Part shown: piece by piece, positions 1 through 8,304 of the stretch
How the letters are laid out: the number at the start of each line of letters is the position of its first letter
Numbering within the stretch: the stretch's first letter is position 1
Origin: Pseudomonas sp. MH9.2
Lineage (GTDB): Bacteria > Pseudomonadota > Gammaproteobacteria > Pseudomonadales > Pseudomonadaceae
NCBI RefSeq assembly: GCF_034353875.1
Contig: NZ_CP133784.1
Coordinates: forward strand, 2,356,001 to 2,420,000
Direction of reading: 5' to 3'
Length of the DNA: 64,000 bases
Translations under genes and position numbers: made by a program
Notes under the pieces: generated by a model
Database searches by the model: none
What the model was told of the DNA's origin: nothing
Seen by the model: only the letters and a program-made list of their open reading frames with translations

Positions 1-34
1 AGTGCGCTGCTCTACCGGACTGAGCTATTTCGGC
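1..34 (-). tRNA. tRNA 5' part, probably tRNA-Thr (cut by window edge)
   Basis: On the minus strand this reads as the acceptor 5' strand GCCGAAA, the TAGCTCAG D-stem start and a GGTAGAGCA D-arm, so it is the 5' half of a tRNA whose anticodon lies outside the window. A tRNA-Thr gene lies next to pilA in other Pseudomonas genomes and the acceptor sequence fits tRNA-Thr(CGU). The amino-acid identity is inferred from that context because the anticodon cannot be seen. Confidence 0.8.
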
Positions 35-130
35 GATGGGGTGAGGCTAGCATCGAGTCGCAAAGCAGGCAATCCGCAGGTTGCAGATAAGATGCGGTAT
101 GACCAGAGCTATGTGGGAAGTGACTAAAAT

Positions 131-163
131 CAAAAAGCCCCTGCGAAGAACAGAGGCTTTTTG
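131..163 (-). terminator. Rho-independent terminator of pilA
   Basis: Read on the minus strand, AAAAAGCC and GGCTTTTT arms enclose a short loop with an added CTG/CAG pairing, and a T-rich tail follows. It lies about 35 bp beyond the pilA stop codon, between pilA and the tRNA. Confidence 0.8.
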
Positions 164-196
164 AATAGATCAAATCTACACGCTCTTCTGGAGTTT

Positions 197-628
197 TTAG
201 ACGCCAGTCTGGGCCTTAGTACACCCACCGGACGTTACACCCACCCAGGTAATTTTGTTTGCGTCGCCCACGTTTGGAGTCCAAGTAACCACACAGGAAT
301 TCACGAGCGGAGTACCTGTGACCACAATTGCTGCAGTAGCTGCGGTCAAAGTCAGGCTAGTGAGGTTAGTAGTAGCAGTCGGCAAACCAGGATAACCAAC
401 TTGAGTAAGCAATTTGGCTGCTGTATCACAACTTGCAAGGGTGCTGTTATTAATCTGCAAGCACTCAGCAATGGCGGCCTTGACCGGCGCAATAATTGTG
501 TTGTTCTCAGCGAATCTAGCACGAGTGACATAATTCTGATATTGCGGAATCGCGATGGCCGCCAGAATCCCGATAATCGCTACGACGATCATCAACTCGA
601 TAAGTGTAAAACCTTTTTGTGCATTCAT
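197..628 (-). CDS. pilA: Type IV major pilin PilA
   Basis: Structural subunit of the type IVa pilus, inserted in the inner membrane and polymerised after processing by PilD. The 143-residue prepilin has a short leader (MNAQKG) cut before Phe7, Glu at mature position 5, and the hydrophobic N-terminal helix of this family. The start was chosen for its GGAGAAG ribosome site; the open frame continues upstream into the promoter and is not expected to be used. Four cysteines are present (56, 67, 112, 136), so two disulfides are possible, where P. aeruginosa pilins usually have one C-terminal pair. The gene is monocistronic, ends in a strong terminator, is divergent from pilBCD, and has a sigma-54 promoter upstream. 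Confidence 0.95.
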   Translation of the reverse strand: MNAQKGFTLIELMIVVAIIGILAAIAIPQYQNYVTRARFAENNTIIAPVKAAIAECLQINNSTLASCDTAAKLLTQVGYPGLPTATTNLTSLTLTAATAAIVVTGTPLVNSCVVTWTPNVGDANKITWVGVTSGGCTKAQTGV

Positions 629-673
629 CGATACTTCTCCACGCGTCAAATAGATGTGCCGTACTCTGTACGA

Positions 674-689
674 AGCATAGGACGTGCCA
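674..689 (-). promoter_or_regulatory. Sigma-54 (-24/-12) promoter of pilA
   Basis: The minus strand reads TGGCACGTCCTATGCT, with the conserved GG and GC separated by exactly 10 nt as RpoN requires. It is 46 bp before the pilA start codon. Known P. aeruginosa pilA transcription depends on RpoN and PilR, and pilS-pilR are present in this window. Confidence 0.85.
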
Positions 690-748
690 ATTCCAATGGT
701 CCCATGTAACCGACTTTTCAACGCAGCATTCCCCAACAGCCCTCTCAA

Positions 749-791
749 GACAAGCAGAAACTGACAATTTTGGTCACTTTCTCGCCTGACA
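749..791 (-). promoter_or_regulatory. Possible PilR activator sites (three TGTC repeats)
   Basis: Three TGTC tetramers occur on the minus strand (plus-strand GACA at 749-752, 763-766 and 788-791), 60-100 bp upstream of the -24/-12 promoter. PilR sites in P. aeruginosa are described as TGTC-containing repeats in this position. The motif is short, so this is an inference from position. Confidence 0.45.
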
Positions 792-849
792 TTTGGCAGC
801 ACAGCCCGACTGCGCTATAAACCTCCCACTGTCTGTGTCTGGTGGTTTT

Positions 850-2550
850 ATGACTGATGTTGTCCTTACCGGTTTGGCCAAGCAATTAGTGCTGACCAAC
901 CTGCTAAACGAAAAAGCGGCGCAACAGGCGTATCAACAAGCCCAACGTGGCAAGGTTTCGCTGGTCAGCTACCTGGTGCAAAACAAGCTGGTGAAAAGCC
1001 TGGTGCTTGCCGAGATCGCTTCCGAGCAATTTGGGGTGCCGTTCCTGGACCTGAGCAGCCTGGACAAAGACAGCCTGCCAAAAGGCCTGGTCAGCGAAAA
1101 GCTGATTCGGCAGCACAATGTCTTGCCGTTGTGGCGTCGCGGCAATAAATTGTTCATCGGGATATCAGACCCCACTAACCACCAGGCCATCACCGATATA
1201 CAGTTCAATACCGGGCTGACCACCGAAGCCATTCTGGTGGAAGACAACAAGCTCACCGACGCCATCGACAGATTTTTCGACAGCCAATCCTCCGGGATGG
1301 GTGATCTCGCCGATGTCGATCTCGAAGGATTGGACGTCGGGCTCGCTGACGATAAAAAGCAGGACGCGATCGCAGGACAAGATGCCGACGACGCGCCAGT
1401 GGTGCGCTTCGTCAATAAGATGCTGCTGGACGCCATCAAGCTGGGCTCATCGGACTTGCACTTCGAACCTTACGAAAAGTCTTACCGGGTCAGGCTGCGC
1501 ACCGACGGCATTTTGCATGAAGTCGCCAAACCACCGATCCAGCTGGCCGGCCGAATCGCGGCGCGCTTGAAGGTGATGGCCGGGCTGGATATTTCCGAGC
1601 GGCGCAGGCCGCAGGATGGCCGGATCAAGCTGCGTATCTCAAAAACCAAATCGATCGATTTTCGGGTCAACACCCTGCCGACCCTCTGGGGCGAAAAGGT
1701 GGTGATGCGGATCCTCGACTCGTCCAGCGCGCAAATGGGCATTGATGCCCTAGGCTATGAGCCCGAGCAAAAAGCGCTGTACCTGGAGGCGCTGAAACAA
1801 CCGCAAGGGATGATTCTGGTCACCGGCCCCACGGGCTCGGGTAAAACCGTTTCGCTGTACACTGGCCTGAACATTCTCAATACCGTCGACATCAACATTT
1901 CAACCGCGGAAGACCCGGTAGAAATCAACCTGGAAGGCATAAACCAGGTCAACGTCAACCCAAAACAAGGAATGGATTTCGCCCAAGCGCTGCGTGCGTT
2001 TCTGCGTCAGGACCCGGACGTGATCATGGTCGGCGAGATCCGCGACCTGGAGACAGCCGAAATTGCGATCAAGGCTTCGCAAACCGGGCACATGGTCATG
2101 TCCACGCTGCACACTAACAGTGCGGCGGAAACCCTGACCCGCCTGCATCATATGGGCGTCGCGGGGTTTAATATAGCGACCGCGATCAACTTGATCATCG
2201 CTCAACGTCTGGCACGCAAGCTCTGCCCCCACTGCAAAAAAGAAATTGATATTCCGCGTGAAACTCTGATCAAGGAGGGGTTCCCAGAGGACCGTATCGG
2301 CAGTTTCAAGATTTATGCACCGGTCGGTTGCGAACACTGCAATGGCGGTTACAAAGGCCGTATCGGGATTTACGAAGTGGTGAAAAACACCCCTGCCCTG
2401 GCACGGATCATCATGGAGGAAGGCAACTCCATGGATATCGCGATCCAGATGCGTAAAGATGGCTTTAACGACCTACGCACCTCCGGCCTGATGAAGGCCA
2501 TGCAGGGCATCACCAGCCTTGAAGAAATCAACCGCGTGACCAAGGACTAG
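850..2550 (+). CDS. pilB: Type IV pilus extension ATPase PilB
   Basis: Cytoplasmic hexameric ATPase that drives pilin polymerisation through the platform protein PilC. The protein is 566 residues, the same length as P. aeruginosa PilB. An N-terminal MshEN/GSPII_E domain precedes the secretion-ATPase core with Walker A GPTGSGKT (326-333), the Asp box, the Walker B region ending GEIRD, and a C-terminal four-cysteine zinc site (C459, C462, C494, C497). An upstream in-frame codon exists, but this ATG gives the family length and start MTDVV. It is divergent from pilA and is first in pilB-pilC-pilD-coaE-yacG, with 2 bp to pilC. Confidence 0.97.
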   Translation: MTDVVLTGLAKQLVLTNLLNEKAAQQAYQQAQRGKVSLVSYLVQNKLVKSLVLAEIASEQFGVPFLDLSSLDKDSLPKGLVSEKLIRQHNVLPLWRRGNKLFIGISDPTNHQAITDIQFNTGLTTEAILVEDNKLTDAIDRFFDSQSSGMGDLADVDLEGLDVGLADDKKQDAIAGQDADDAPVVRFVNKMLLDAIKLGSSDLHFEPYEKSYRVRLRTDGILHEVAKPPIQLAGRIAARLKVMAGLDISERRRPQDGRIKLRISKTKSIDFRVNTLPTLWGEKVVMRILDSSSAQMGIDALGYEPEQKALYLEALKQPQGMILVTGPTGSGKTVSLYTGLNILNTVDINISTAEDPVEINLEGINQVNVNPKQGMDFAQALRAFLRQDPDVIMVGEIRDLETAEIAIKASQTGHMVMSTLHTNSAAETLTRLHHMGVAGFNIATAINLIIAQRLARKLCPHCKKEIDIPRETLIKEGFPEDRIGSFKIYAPVGCEHCNGGYKGRIGIYEVVKNTPALARIIMEEGNSMDIAIQMRKDGFNDLRTSGLMKAMQGITSLEEINRVTKD

Positions 2551-2552
2551 AC

Positions 2553-3770
2553 ATGGCAACAACAGCAGTTAAGGTCAGTGTTTACGCTTGGGAAGGTATC
2601 GACAGGAAAGGCACCAAACTGAAGGGCGAATTGAGTGGGCACAACCCTGCGCTGATAAGGGCCCAGCTACGTAAACAAGGCATTACTCCGAGTAAAGTGC
2701 GCAAAAAATCCACGTCGTTTTTTAGTGCTGGAAAAAAAGTAAAATCACTGGATATCGTACTGTTTACCCGACAGATGGCGACCATGATGAAAGCGGGGGT
2801 TCCGCTGCTGCAGTCTTTCGACATCATCGGTGAAGGGTTCGATAACCCCAATATGCGAAAGCTGGTGGAGGAGGTTAAACAGGAGGTGGCTGCGGGTAAT
2901 AGTTTTGCCTCGGCGTTGCGCAAAAAGCCACAATATTTCGACGATCTGTACTGCAGTCTGGTGGACGCCGGAGAGCAAGCGGGCGCGCTAGAAACTTTAT
3001 TGGAAAGGGTTGCGACCTATAAAGAGAAAACCGAAGCGCTGAAAGCCAAAATTAAAAAAGCCATGACCTACCCCCTCGCGGTATTGGTCGTAGCCTTTAT
3101 TGTGTCAGCGATTCTTCTGATAAAAGTGGTGCCGCAGTTTCAGATGGTGTTTGCTGGCTTCGGTGCAGAATTACCGGCATTCACCCTGATGGTGATAGGC
3201 CTGTCCCAGATACTGCAGGACTGGTGGTGGATCGTCATTGCCGCTGTTGTCGCAGGCATATTCGGCTTCAAATATGCCCATAAACATTCGCAACGGTTTC
3301 GCGACGGGCTGGACAGAGGCCTGCTGAAAATACCAATCATTGGGCCCCTTATTTATAAATCGTCGATCGCTCGATACGCTCGCACGCTGTCCACTACATT
3401 TGCCGCTGGCGTGCCCTTGGTTGAGGCGCTGGAGTCAGTCGCAGGCGCGACAGGCAATGTTGTATTCAAGAATGCAGTCAATAAAGTAAAGCAGGATGTG
3501 TCCACTGGCATGCAGCTGAATTTTTCCATGCGCAGCACAGGTGTTTTCCCCACCTTGGCGATTCAGATGACGGCCATCGGTGAAGAATCAGGCTCTTTGG
3601 ACGGAATGCTCGACAAGGTTGCGACCTATTACGAAGACGAAGTCGACAACATGGTCGATAGCCTGACCAGCCTGATGGAGCCATTCATCATGGTGATCCT
3701 TGGCGTCGTCGTTGGCGGCCTGGTCGTCGCCATGTACCTTCCCATCTTCAAGCTCGGCTCTGTGGTCTAA
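2553..3770 (+). CDS. pilC: Type IV pilus inner-membrane platform protein PilC
   Basis: Polytopic inner-membrane protein of the GspF/PilC family on which PilB assembles the pilus. The 405 residues hold two repeated T2SSF domains (roughly 70-195 and 270-395), each followed by strongly hydrophobic segments, including one near 175-195, one near 220-240 and one at the C-terminus. The family phrase TRQMATMMKAG is present. It starts 2 bp after the pilB stop and ends 2 bp before pilD, so the three are surely co-transcribed. No oddities were seen. Confidence 0.97.
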   Translation: MATTAVKVSVYAWEGIDRKGTKLKGELSGHNPALIRAQLRKQGITPSKVRKKSTSFFSAGKKVKSLDIVLFTRQMATMMKAGVPLLQSFDIIGEGFDNPNMRKLVEEVKQEVAAGNSFASALRKKPQYFDDLYCSLVDAGEQAGALETLLERVATYKEKTEALKAKIKKAMTYPLAVLVVAFIVSAILLIKVVPQFQMVFAGFGAELPAFTLMVIGLSQILQDWWWIVIAAVVAGIFGFKYAHKHSQRFRDGLDRGLLKIPIIGPLIYKSSIARYARTLSTTFAAGVPLVEALESVAGATGNVVFKNAVNKVKQDVSTGMQLNFSMRSTGVFPTLAIQMTAIGEESGSLDGMLDKVATYYEDEVDNMVDSLTSLMEPFIMVILGVVVGGLVVAMYLPIFKLGSVV

Positions 3771-3772
3771 AC

Positions 3773-4645
3773 ATGCCCCTCCTCGACTTCCTGGCCTGCT
3801 CACCGCTGGCCTTTGTTTTATCCACCCTGATCCTGGGCCTTCTGATCGGTAGTTTCCTCAACGTCGTCATCTACCGCTTGCCCAAAATGCTCGAACGCGA
3901 GTGGAAAATTCAGGCGCGGGAGGTATTGGCGTTACCCCCCGAGCCCATCGGCGAAACGTTCAATCTGATGCTGCCCCACTCCCAGTGCCCGCAGTGCGCG
4001 CACACGATTCGCGCCTGGGAAAACCTGCCGGTGATCAGCTATCTGTGTCTGGGCGGTAAATGCTCTGGCTGCAAGGCGCCGATCAGCAAGCGTTACCCTT
4101 TGGTTGAGCTGGCCTGCGGTGTGCTCTCGGTGTTTATCGCCTGGCATTTCGGCTTTGGCTGGCCAGCGGCGGCGATGCTGGTGTTGAGCTGGGGTTTGTT
4201 GGCGATGAGTCTGATCGATGCGGATCACCAACTACTGCCTGATGCACTGGTGCTGCCGCTGTTGTGGCTGGGTTTGATCGTGAATACCTTCGGCCTGTTC
4301 ACCAGCCTGCATGACGCTTTGTGGGGCGCAGTGGCCGGGTACATGAGCCTGTGGCTGGTGTTTTGGCTGTTCAAGCTGGTCACGGGCAAGGAAGGCATGG
4401 GTTACGGTGACTTCAAGTTGCTGGCGATGCTCGGCGCCTGGGGGGGCTGGCAGATTCTGCCGTTGACGATTCTCCTGTCGTCGCTGGTGGGTGCGGTGCT
4501 GGGCCTGATTATGCTGCGGCTGCGCAATGCCAAGACCAGCACACCGATCCCCTTTGGTCCCTATCTGGCGATTGCAGGGTGGATTGCTTTGCTCTGGGGT
4601 GGTCAAATAACGGCCTCCTACATGCAGTTTGCCGGTTTCAAATGA
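3773..4645 (+). CDS. pilD: Prepilin peptidase / N-methyltransferase PilD
   Basis: Inner-membrane aspartyl protease that removes prepilin leaders and methylates the new N-terminus; it would process PilA and the minor pilins in this window and any type II pseudopilins. The 290-residue protein keeps both CxxC pairs (C72/C75 and C97/C100) and both catalytic aspartates, D149 in SLIDADH and D213 in the GYGDF motif. These positions match P. aeruginosa PilD. There are about eight hydrophobic segments. Its stop overlaps the coaE start as ATGA, suggesting translational coupling. Confidence 0.97.
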   Translation: MPLLDFLACSPLAFVLSTLILGLLIGSFLNVVIYRLPKMLEREWKIQAREVLALPPEPIGETFNLMLPHSQCPQCAHTIRAWENLPVISYLCLGGKCSGCKAPISKRYPLVELACGVLSVFIAWHFGFGWPAAAMLVLSWGLLAMSLIDADHQLLPDALVLPLLWLGLIVNTFGLFTSLHDALWGAVAGYMSLWLVFWLFKLVTGKEGMGYGDFKLLAMLGAWGGWQILPLTILLSSLVGAVLGLIMLRLRNAKTSTPIPFGPYLAIAGWIALLWGGQITASYMQFAGFK

Positions 4646-5265
4646 CCAACCCTGCTTTCAAACCCTGGATTCTCGGCCTTACCGGCGGCATCGGTAGCGG
4701 CAAAAGCGCTGCGGCGCAGCACTTTATCGACCTCGGCGTTCATTTAGTGGATGCCGACAATGCCGCACGCTGGGTGGTTGAACCTGGGCGTCCAGCCTTG
4801 GCGAAGATCGTCGAGCATTTCGGCCCTCAGGTGCTGCAGGCCAGTGGTGAACTGGATCGCAGCGCGTTGCGCGGCCTGATCTTTCAGGACCCCGAGCAGC
4901 GCCGCTGGCTGGAAACGTTGCTCCATCCGCTGATAGGTCAGGAGATCATCAGTTACCTGGCACGCGCCGAATCGCCCTATGCGATTCTGGTGTCCCCGCT
5001 GCTGGTGGAGTCCGGTCAGTACAAGATGACTCAGCGCGTGCTGGTCATTGATGCCCCGGAGCAGTTGCAGATCCAGCGCACGATGCAGCGCGACAGTACC
5101 AGCGAGGAACAGGTGCAGGCCATTCTCAAGGCTCAAGCCAGCCGCGAGCAGCGCCTGCGTCACGCCGATGATGTGCTGATCAACGACCGCGATCCCGCGT
5201 GGCTGAAGAGCGAAGTCGAGCGCCTGCATCACTTTTATTTAACCTTGCGTGGAGGCCAACCATGA
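4642..5265 (+). CDS. coaE: Dephospho-CoA kinase CoaE
   Basis: Phosphorylates the ribose 3'-OH of dephospho-CoA, the last step of coenzyme A synthesis, in the cytosol. The 207-residue protein has the P-loop GGIGSGKS (15-22), the DADN segment after it and the HP-L family pattern of the lid region. The chosen start overlaps the pilD stop by ATGA and gives normal family length. The pilD-coaE-yacG linkage is common in gamma-proteobacteria, although CoA synthesis has no known role in pilus biogenesis. Confidence 0.96.
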   Translation: MTNPAFKPWILGLTGGIGSGKSAAAQHFIDLGVHLVDADNAARWVVEPGRPALAKIVEHFGPQVLQASGELDRSALRGLIFQDPEQRRWLETLLHPLIGQEIISYLARAESPYAILVSPLLVESGQYKMTQRVLVIDAPEQLQIQRTMQRDSTSEEQVQAILKAQASREQRLRHADDVLINDRDPAWLKSEVERLHHFYLTLRGGQP

Positions 5266-5465
5266 GCAAACCTTTGACCATCGACTGCCCAACCTGCGGC
5301 GCGCCCGTGGAATGGGGCGCTGTCAGCCCGTTTCGTCCCTTCTGCTCTGATCGCTGCAAGCTGATCGACCTGGGCGCCTGGGCTGCCGGAGAAAATACGA
5401 TCCCTGTCAGCCCGGATGCCGAAGACGAACTGTTTTCCGGCGACTTGCCGTCACACGACCATTGA
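5262..5465 (+). CDS. yacG: DNA gyrase inhibitor YacG
   Basis: Small zinc protein whose E. coli homologue binds GyrB and inhibits gyrase. The 67-residue sequence has the four zinc ligands C9, C12, C28 and C32 and an acidic, disordered C-terminal tail. The start ATG overlaps the coaE stop as ATGA, the second such overlap in this operon. It is the last gene of the operon; a perfect inverted repeat follows directly. Confidence 0.95.
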   Translation: MSKPLTIDCPTCGAPVEWGAVSPFRPFCSDRCKLIDLGAWAAGENTIPVSPDAEDELFSGDLPSHDH

Positions 5466-5471
5466 TCAAAC

Positions 5472-5502
5472 GCGACAGCTGATAACCTCAATCAGCTGTC
5501 GC
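5472..5502. terminator. Perfect 12-bp inverted repeat between convergent genes (probable bidirectional terminator)
   Basis: GCGACAGCTGAT and its exact complement are separated by 7 nt. The right arm covers the stop codon and last residues of the convergent membrane-protein gene. There is no long T-run on either side, so termination efficiency is uncertain, but the position between convergent genes supports this role. Confidence 0.6.
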
Positions 5503-6190
5503 CTTTGCGCGGCCCGTCATCGTTCCACGGCGCTTGCAGGTAACGGGTTCGATTGAACGTTTCGAGCCATTCGGGGCAAAAAACCACCAGTGCACTGATC
5601 ACTATGCCGTTGATAAACGCCTCGGGGAAAATGATCAACCACAGGTAGCCGATAAAATCCTCCAGCCACTCCGGCATGGCGAACAGGCCGTCCCACCACA
5701 ACACACCTAGTCCCAGCAGCAGGCAGAGCAAGGCCGACAATGCCGCGGCAAAAAAGCCCGAGCAAAAGATGTACACGAAAGGGTTTTTCGGTTGGGCCCG
5801 CTCCACCACTACCGCGCAGGCTTCAGTCACAAGCACCGGCAGCACAACCAGGAGCATGCCGTTCACCCCCAGAGCCGCAAGATCCTGCCGCCCCAGCGCC
5901 AACAAGCCCAGCTGCGCCGCCAGCCCACCGACAATTGCCAGCGGCCAATCGAGCAGCAAGGTCACCGCAGTCATGCCAATGAAGTGGTACGACACACCGG
6001 TATCAAAATCACGCCGCACCAGCCATAGCAGAAACAACGCGAAGACGGTCCCGAACAGCAGGTGTTGACGCCGGCTGTCGGTAAACAGTTCAACCCACGG
6101 CGAACGCCACACCGCCCACAACAGCACGGGCAGATAAAGCAGCCAGCCAACAGTCATGGTTTCCGTGGACAGGACCTGTGCGCTGATCAT
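5492..6190 (-). CDS. CbiM-like integral membrane protein (COG3235)
   Basis: A 232-residue, very hydrophobic protein with about six membrane segments, resembling the energy-coupling-factor permease/CbiM-like proteins annotated in Pseudomonas as COG3235. The conserved-looking features are a TGVSYHFIGM segment (His/Met) and the acidic FPEAFINGI loop. The substrate is unknown; CbiM relatives import cobalt or nickel, but no ECF ATPase or T component is adjacent. Its ATG overlaps the stop of the upstream exported-protein gene as ATGA, which indicates coupling. The start was chosen for that overlap. Function beyond membrane transport or metal handling is inference. Confidence 0.75.
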   Translation of the reverse strand: MISAQVLSTETMTVGWLLYLPVLLWAVWRSPWVELFTDSRRQHLLFGTVFALFLLWLVRRDFDTGVSYHFIGMTAVTLLLDWPLAIVGGLAAQLGLLALGRQDLAALGVNGMLLVVLPVLVTEACAVVVERAQPKNPFVYIFCSGFFAAALSALLCLLLGLGVLWWDGLFAMPEWLEDFIGYLWLIIFPEAFINGIVISALVVFCPEWLETFNRTRYLQAPWNDDGPRKGDS

Positions 6191-6648
6191 GGTTGATCAA
6201 GCGCCTTACGCAATTCATCGGCCGTGCTGAATTGCTGTTCTTTGACCAGCTGCCCGTTATGCAGTTGCAGCCACAGCACTTTGTCGGGGTCACCGGCATA
6301 ACGCGGCACGACCCGGGCATCGCGATCAAGCATGACCCGGTAGGAGTAAGCGCGCATGGCCGGCACCGCGAACAGCTTGGCGACCAACGCGGGCATCTTC
6401 TCGATATCGGCAACGAATACGGTATTGCGCGCTTCCAGGTAGCCCTTGGGTTTGCCCTGCAAAGCGGCGTTCACCAGCTTGGCGGCGCCCATGCTCCGAG
6501 CGACCAGCAAGGTTTGCGCCTGGTCATTCAAGGTGTAGGCCTGATCGAACTGATCCAGCAGCGTCCATGGGGCCACCTGCTCGCCGACTTCAAGCGCCTG
6601 CGCACCCAGTGGCAAAAGGCAGAGCATTAATACTGACCAAAATTTCAC
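6187..6648 (-). CDS. Exported thioredoxin-fold-like protein lacking the redox cysteines
   Basis: A 153-residue protein with a Sec signal peptide (cleavage probably after AQA, near residue 18). The mature part resembles a thioredoxin-like fold (a PWTLLDQFDQ opening as in peroxiredoxin-like proteins) but has no CxxC pair. Relatives in Pseudomonas carry the doubtful label FAD/FMN-containing dehydrogenase, for which I see no flavin motif. Translation starts at GTG preceded by GAGGAGAG. It is coupled by ATGA to the CbiM-like gene, so the two products may act together in the envelope. Function unknown. Confidence 0.75.
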   Translation of the reverse strand: MKFWSVLMLCLLPLGAQALEVGEQVAPWTLLDQFDQAYTLNDQAQTLLVARSMGAAKLVNAALQGKPKGYLEARNTVFVADIEKMPALVAKLFAVPAMRAYSYRVMLDRDARVVPRYAGDPDKVLWLQLHNGQLVKEQQFSTADELRKALDQP

Positions 6649-6751
6649 CCGACGCTCTCCTCTGGTACCGGTTTAATTCTTGCTCGCAGTCTACACCGAC
6701 GCCGGGGCGCTAAACTCAACGTAATCGTAGACCTGAACGCAGACATACGGC

Positions 6752-7186
6752 TCAATCAGGTATTTTGCATTTACCTGTGGAGTTGCAGCGTCTGGCGCCT
6801 TCAGGGTGAGGTAACCATGCAAGATGTGGCCGCAATACGCTGAATAACGTGTAGCCGATCAAAAGTACCGGTCGCAACAGAGGCCAAGCCAAGGGCGCAG
6901 CCCATCGTCCAAGGCCTGCTGCGCGCCAGCTCCATAAGGTGGCGTCAATACCTGTCAGCCAGGTGCCGTTGGCAGTGCGCGCATGAAGCCGATCGCGCAA
7001 CGCTTTTACATCTCGATCAAGGCCTCCCGCGTCGAACTCAGGCACGCTGATATCAATCAGTATCAACCGGGTCGGATCGGCATGACGCCGTAGCCATGCA
7101 ATCTCTCGAGCGCACAACGGGCAATCTCCATCGACATAGAGCGCCAGTGGCAGAGTGGGTGACCCGCAAAATGCTTTAGTCCTCAT
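6752..7186 (-). CDS. DUF393 (DCC-type) thiol-disulfide oxidoreductase-like protein
   Basis: 144 residues opening with the DCC signature YVDGDCPLC, a CxxC pair at C22/C25 that is typical of the family, and a hydrophobic segment in the C-terminal half. The substrate is unknown; a thioredoxin-like redox role is assumed from the motif. The start was placed at the ATG preceded by GAGGAGAG; the open frame continues upstream through regulatory DNA but has no comparable ribosome site. It is divergent from folE and shares an intergenic region with repeated TTGTACA elements. In some pseudomonads DUF393 genes and folE belong to a light-responsive set, which makes the pairing notable. Confidence 0.85.
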   Translation of the reverse strand: MRTKAFCGSPTLPLALYVDGDCPLCAREIAWLRRHADPTRLILIDISVPEFDAGGLDRDVKALRDRLHARTANGTWLTGIDATLWSWRAAGLGRWAAPLAWPLLRPVLLIGYTLFSVLRPHLAWLPHPEGARRCNSTGKCKIPD

Positions 7187-7266
7187 TACAGCTCTCCTCA
7201 TCCGTACCAACAGGCCGTCAGGCAATAATTCACAGGCGTACACCGTGACAGTCACACCGCAAAATG

Positions 7267-7368
7267 TTGTACACGGCCGTCTAAAAATTATCAACATGTA
7301 CAAGTTTATCCGCTATTTTCGAGAGATTAACGTCAAATAATTGTACATGTAGTTATTTTTCGTATAAG
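7267..7368. promoter_or_regulatory. Shared DUF393/folE regulatory region with TTGTACA elements and a folE-side promoter
   Basis: The 407-bp gap between the two divergent genes contains TGTACA at 7268-7273, 7297-7302 and 7342-7347. Two of them extend to the same 10-mer TTGTACATGT, in opposite orientation (minus at 7294-7303, plus at 7341-7350). The right copy forms a -35 (TTGTAC, 7341-7346) 16 bp before a -10 TATAAG (7363-7368) pointing to folE. Overlap of operator and promoter suggests a MerR-type or similar regulator; LitR/PplR-family photoregulators bind TGTACA-type sites in P. putida. Regulator identity is inference. Confidence 0.6.
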
Positions 7369-7593
7369 TTTTTATCCGGAGGGCAGTTGGCAACGTGTCG
7401 TACTGGTCAGGTACCCAGCACTGCGCCACTGCCCTCTTCCTGTCATCGACCTTAAGCGAACATCCCGATGACTGCGGTGCCAAGCCCAGCTTCATCCCTC
7501 TGTTGCCCCGATACCTCCGAGTCCAGCCCCCTTCATGAATTTTCGGCATTTAAAGACCCTTATCAAAGGCCGAGCCTGCGAGGACGATATTCA

Positions 7594-8154
7594 ATGAATG
7601 ACCAACTGCCTAATCAGTACCGTGAGATTCTCTCGGGCATTGGCGAAAACCCTGAGAGAGAAGGCTTGCGCGATACCCCAAAGCGTGCCGCCAAGGCCAT
7701 GCAATACCTGTGTAACGGCTATGGAAAAAGCCTTGAGAGCGTGGTCAACGGCGCACTCTTCAGCTCTTCAAGCGATGAAATGGTGATTGTCCAGGACATC
7801 GAGCTCTACTCGCTGTGCGAGCACCATTTGCTGCCTTTCATCGGCAAGGCACACGTGGCCTACATTCCCACCGGCAAGGTCCTGGGACTCTCGAAAATCG
7901 CACGCATCGTCGATATGTATGCCCGGCGTTTGCAGATTCAGGAAAACCTTACCCGACAGATTGCCGAGGCCATTCAAGAGGTCACCCGTGCCGCCGGTGT
8001 GGCGGTGGTGATCGAGGCCAAGCATATGTGCATGATGATGCGAGGGGTGGAGAAGCAGAACTCGGTGATGAACACATCGGTCATGCTGGGCGCATTCCGT
8101 GAGTCCAGCACGACCCGTCAAGAGTTCCTGCAACTGATCGGACGGCACAAGTAA
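7594..8154 (+). CDS. folE: GTP cyclohydrolase I FolE
   Basis: Converts GTP to 7,8-dihydroneopterin triphosphate, the first step of tetrahydrofolate and pterin synthesis. The 186-residue protein has the zinc ligands C75, H78 (in LCEHHLLPF) and C146 (in KHMCMMMRG), and the family sequence VARRLQ-like [13 protein letters not shown]. The start MNDQL, preceded by GAGGAC, gives standard length. Pseudomonads commonly carry more than one folE. This copy has an unusual upstream region shared with a DUF393 gene, so it may be the conditionally expressed copy that makes pterins for a photolyase-like cofactor rather than bulk folate. That last point is inference. Confidence 0.95.
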   Translation: MNDQLPNQYREILSGIGENPEREGLRDTPKRAAKAMQYLCNGYGKSLESVVNGALFSSSSDEMVIVQDIELYSLCEHHLLPFIGKAHVAYIPTGKVLGLSKIARIVDMYARRLQIQENLTRQIAEAIQEVTRAAGVAVVIEAKHMCMMMRGVEKQNSVMNTSVMLGAFRESSTTRQEFLQLIGRHK

Positions 8155-8240
8155 GTACTCACACCGAGTCTCTGCACGTGCCCCGTCATATTGCTTTGGT
8201 TGAAGAGTTGATGGTGGTGTTCGCTGACAAGTCATCCGCT

Positions 8241-8268
8241 AAAAACCTGCCGTCTTTCAGGCGGCAGA
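8241..8268 (-). terminator. Terminator of the glutamine-synthetase-like gene
   Basis: On the minus strand CTGCCG and CGGCAG arms enclose a 9-nt loop, and GTTTTT follows. It is about 40 bp after the stop codon of the synthetase gene and also lies between it and the convergent folE. Confidence 0.65.
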
Positions 8269-8304
8269 GTTACCCGTCAGCGCACAACAACCATCAGCCG
8301 TCGT

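Noticed and set aside
6187..6648. FAD/FMN-containing dehydrogenase label
   Set aside because: No flavin-binding motif is seen in 153 residues; the label carried by relatives seems wrong.
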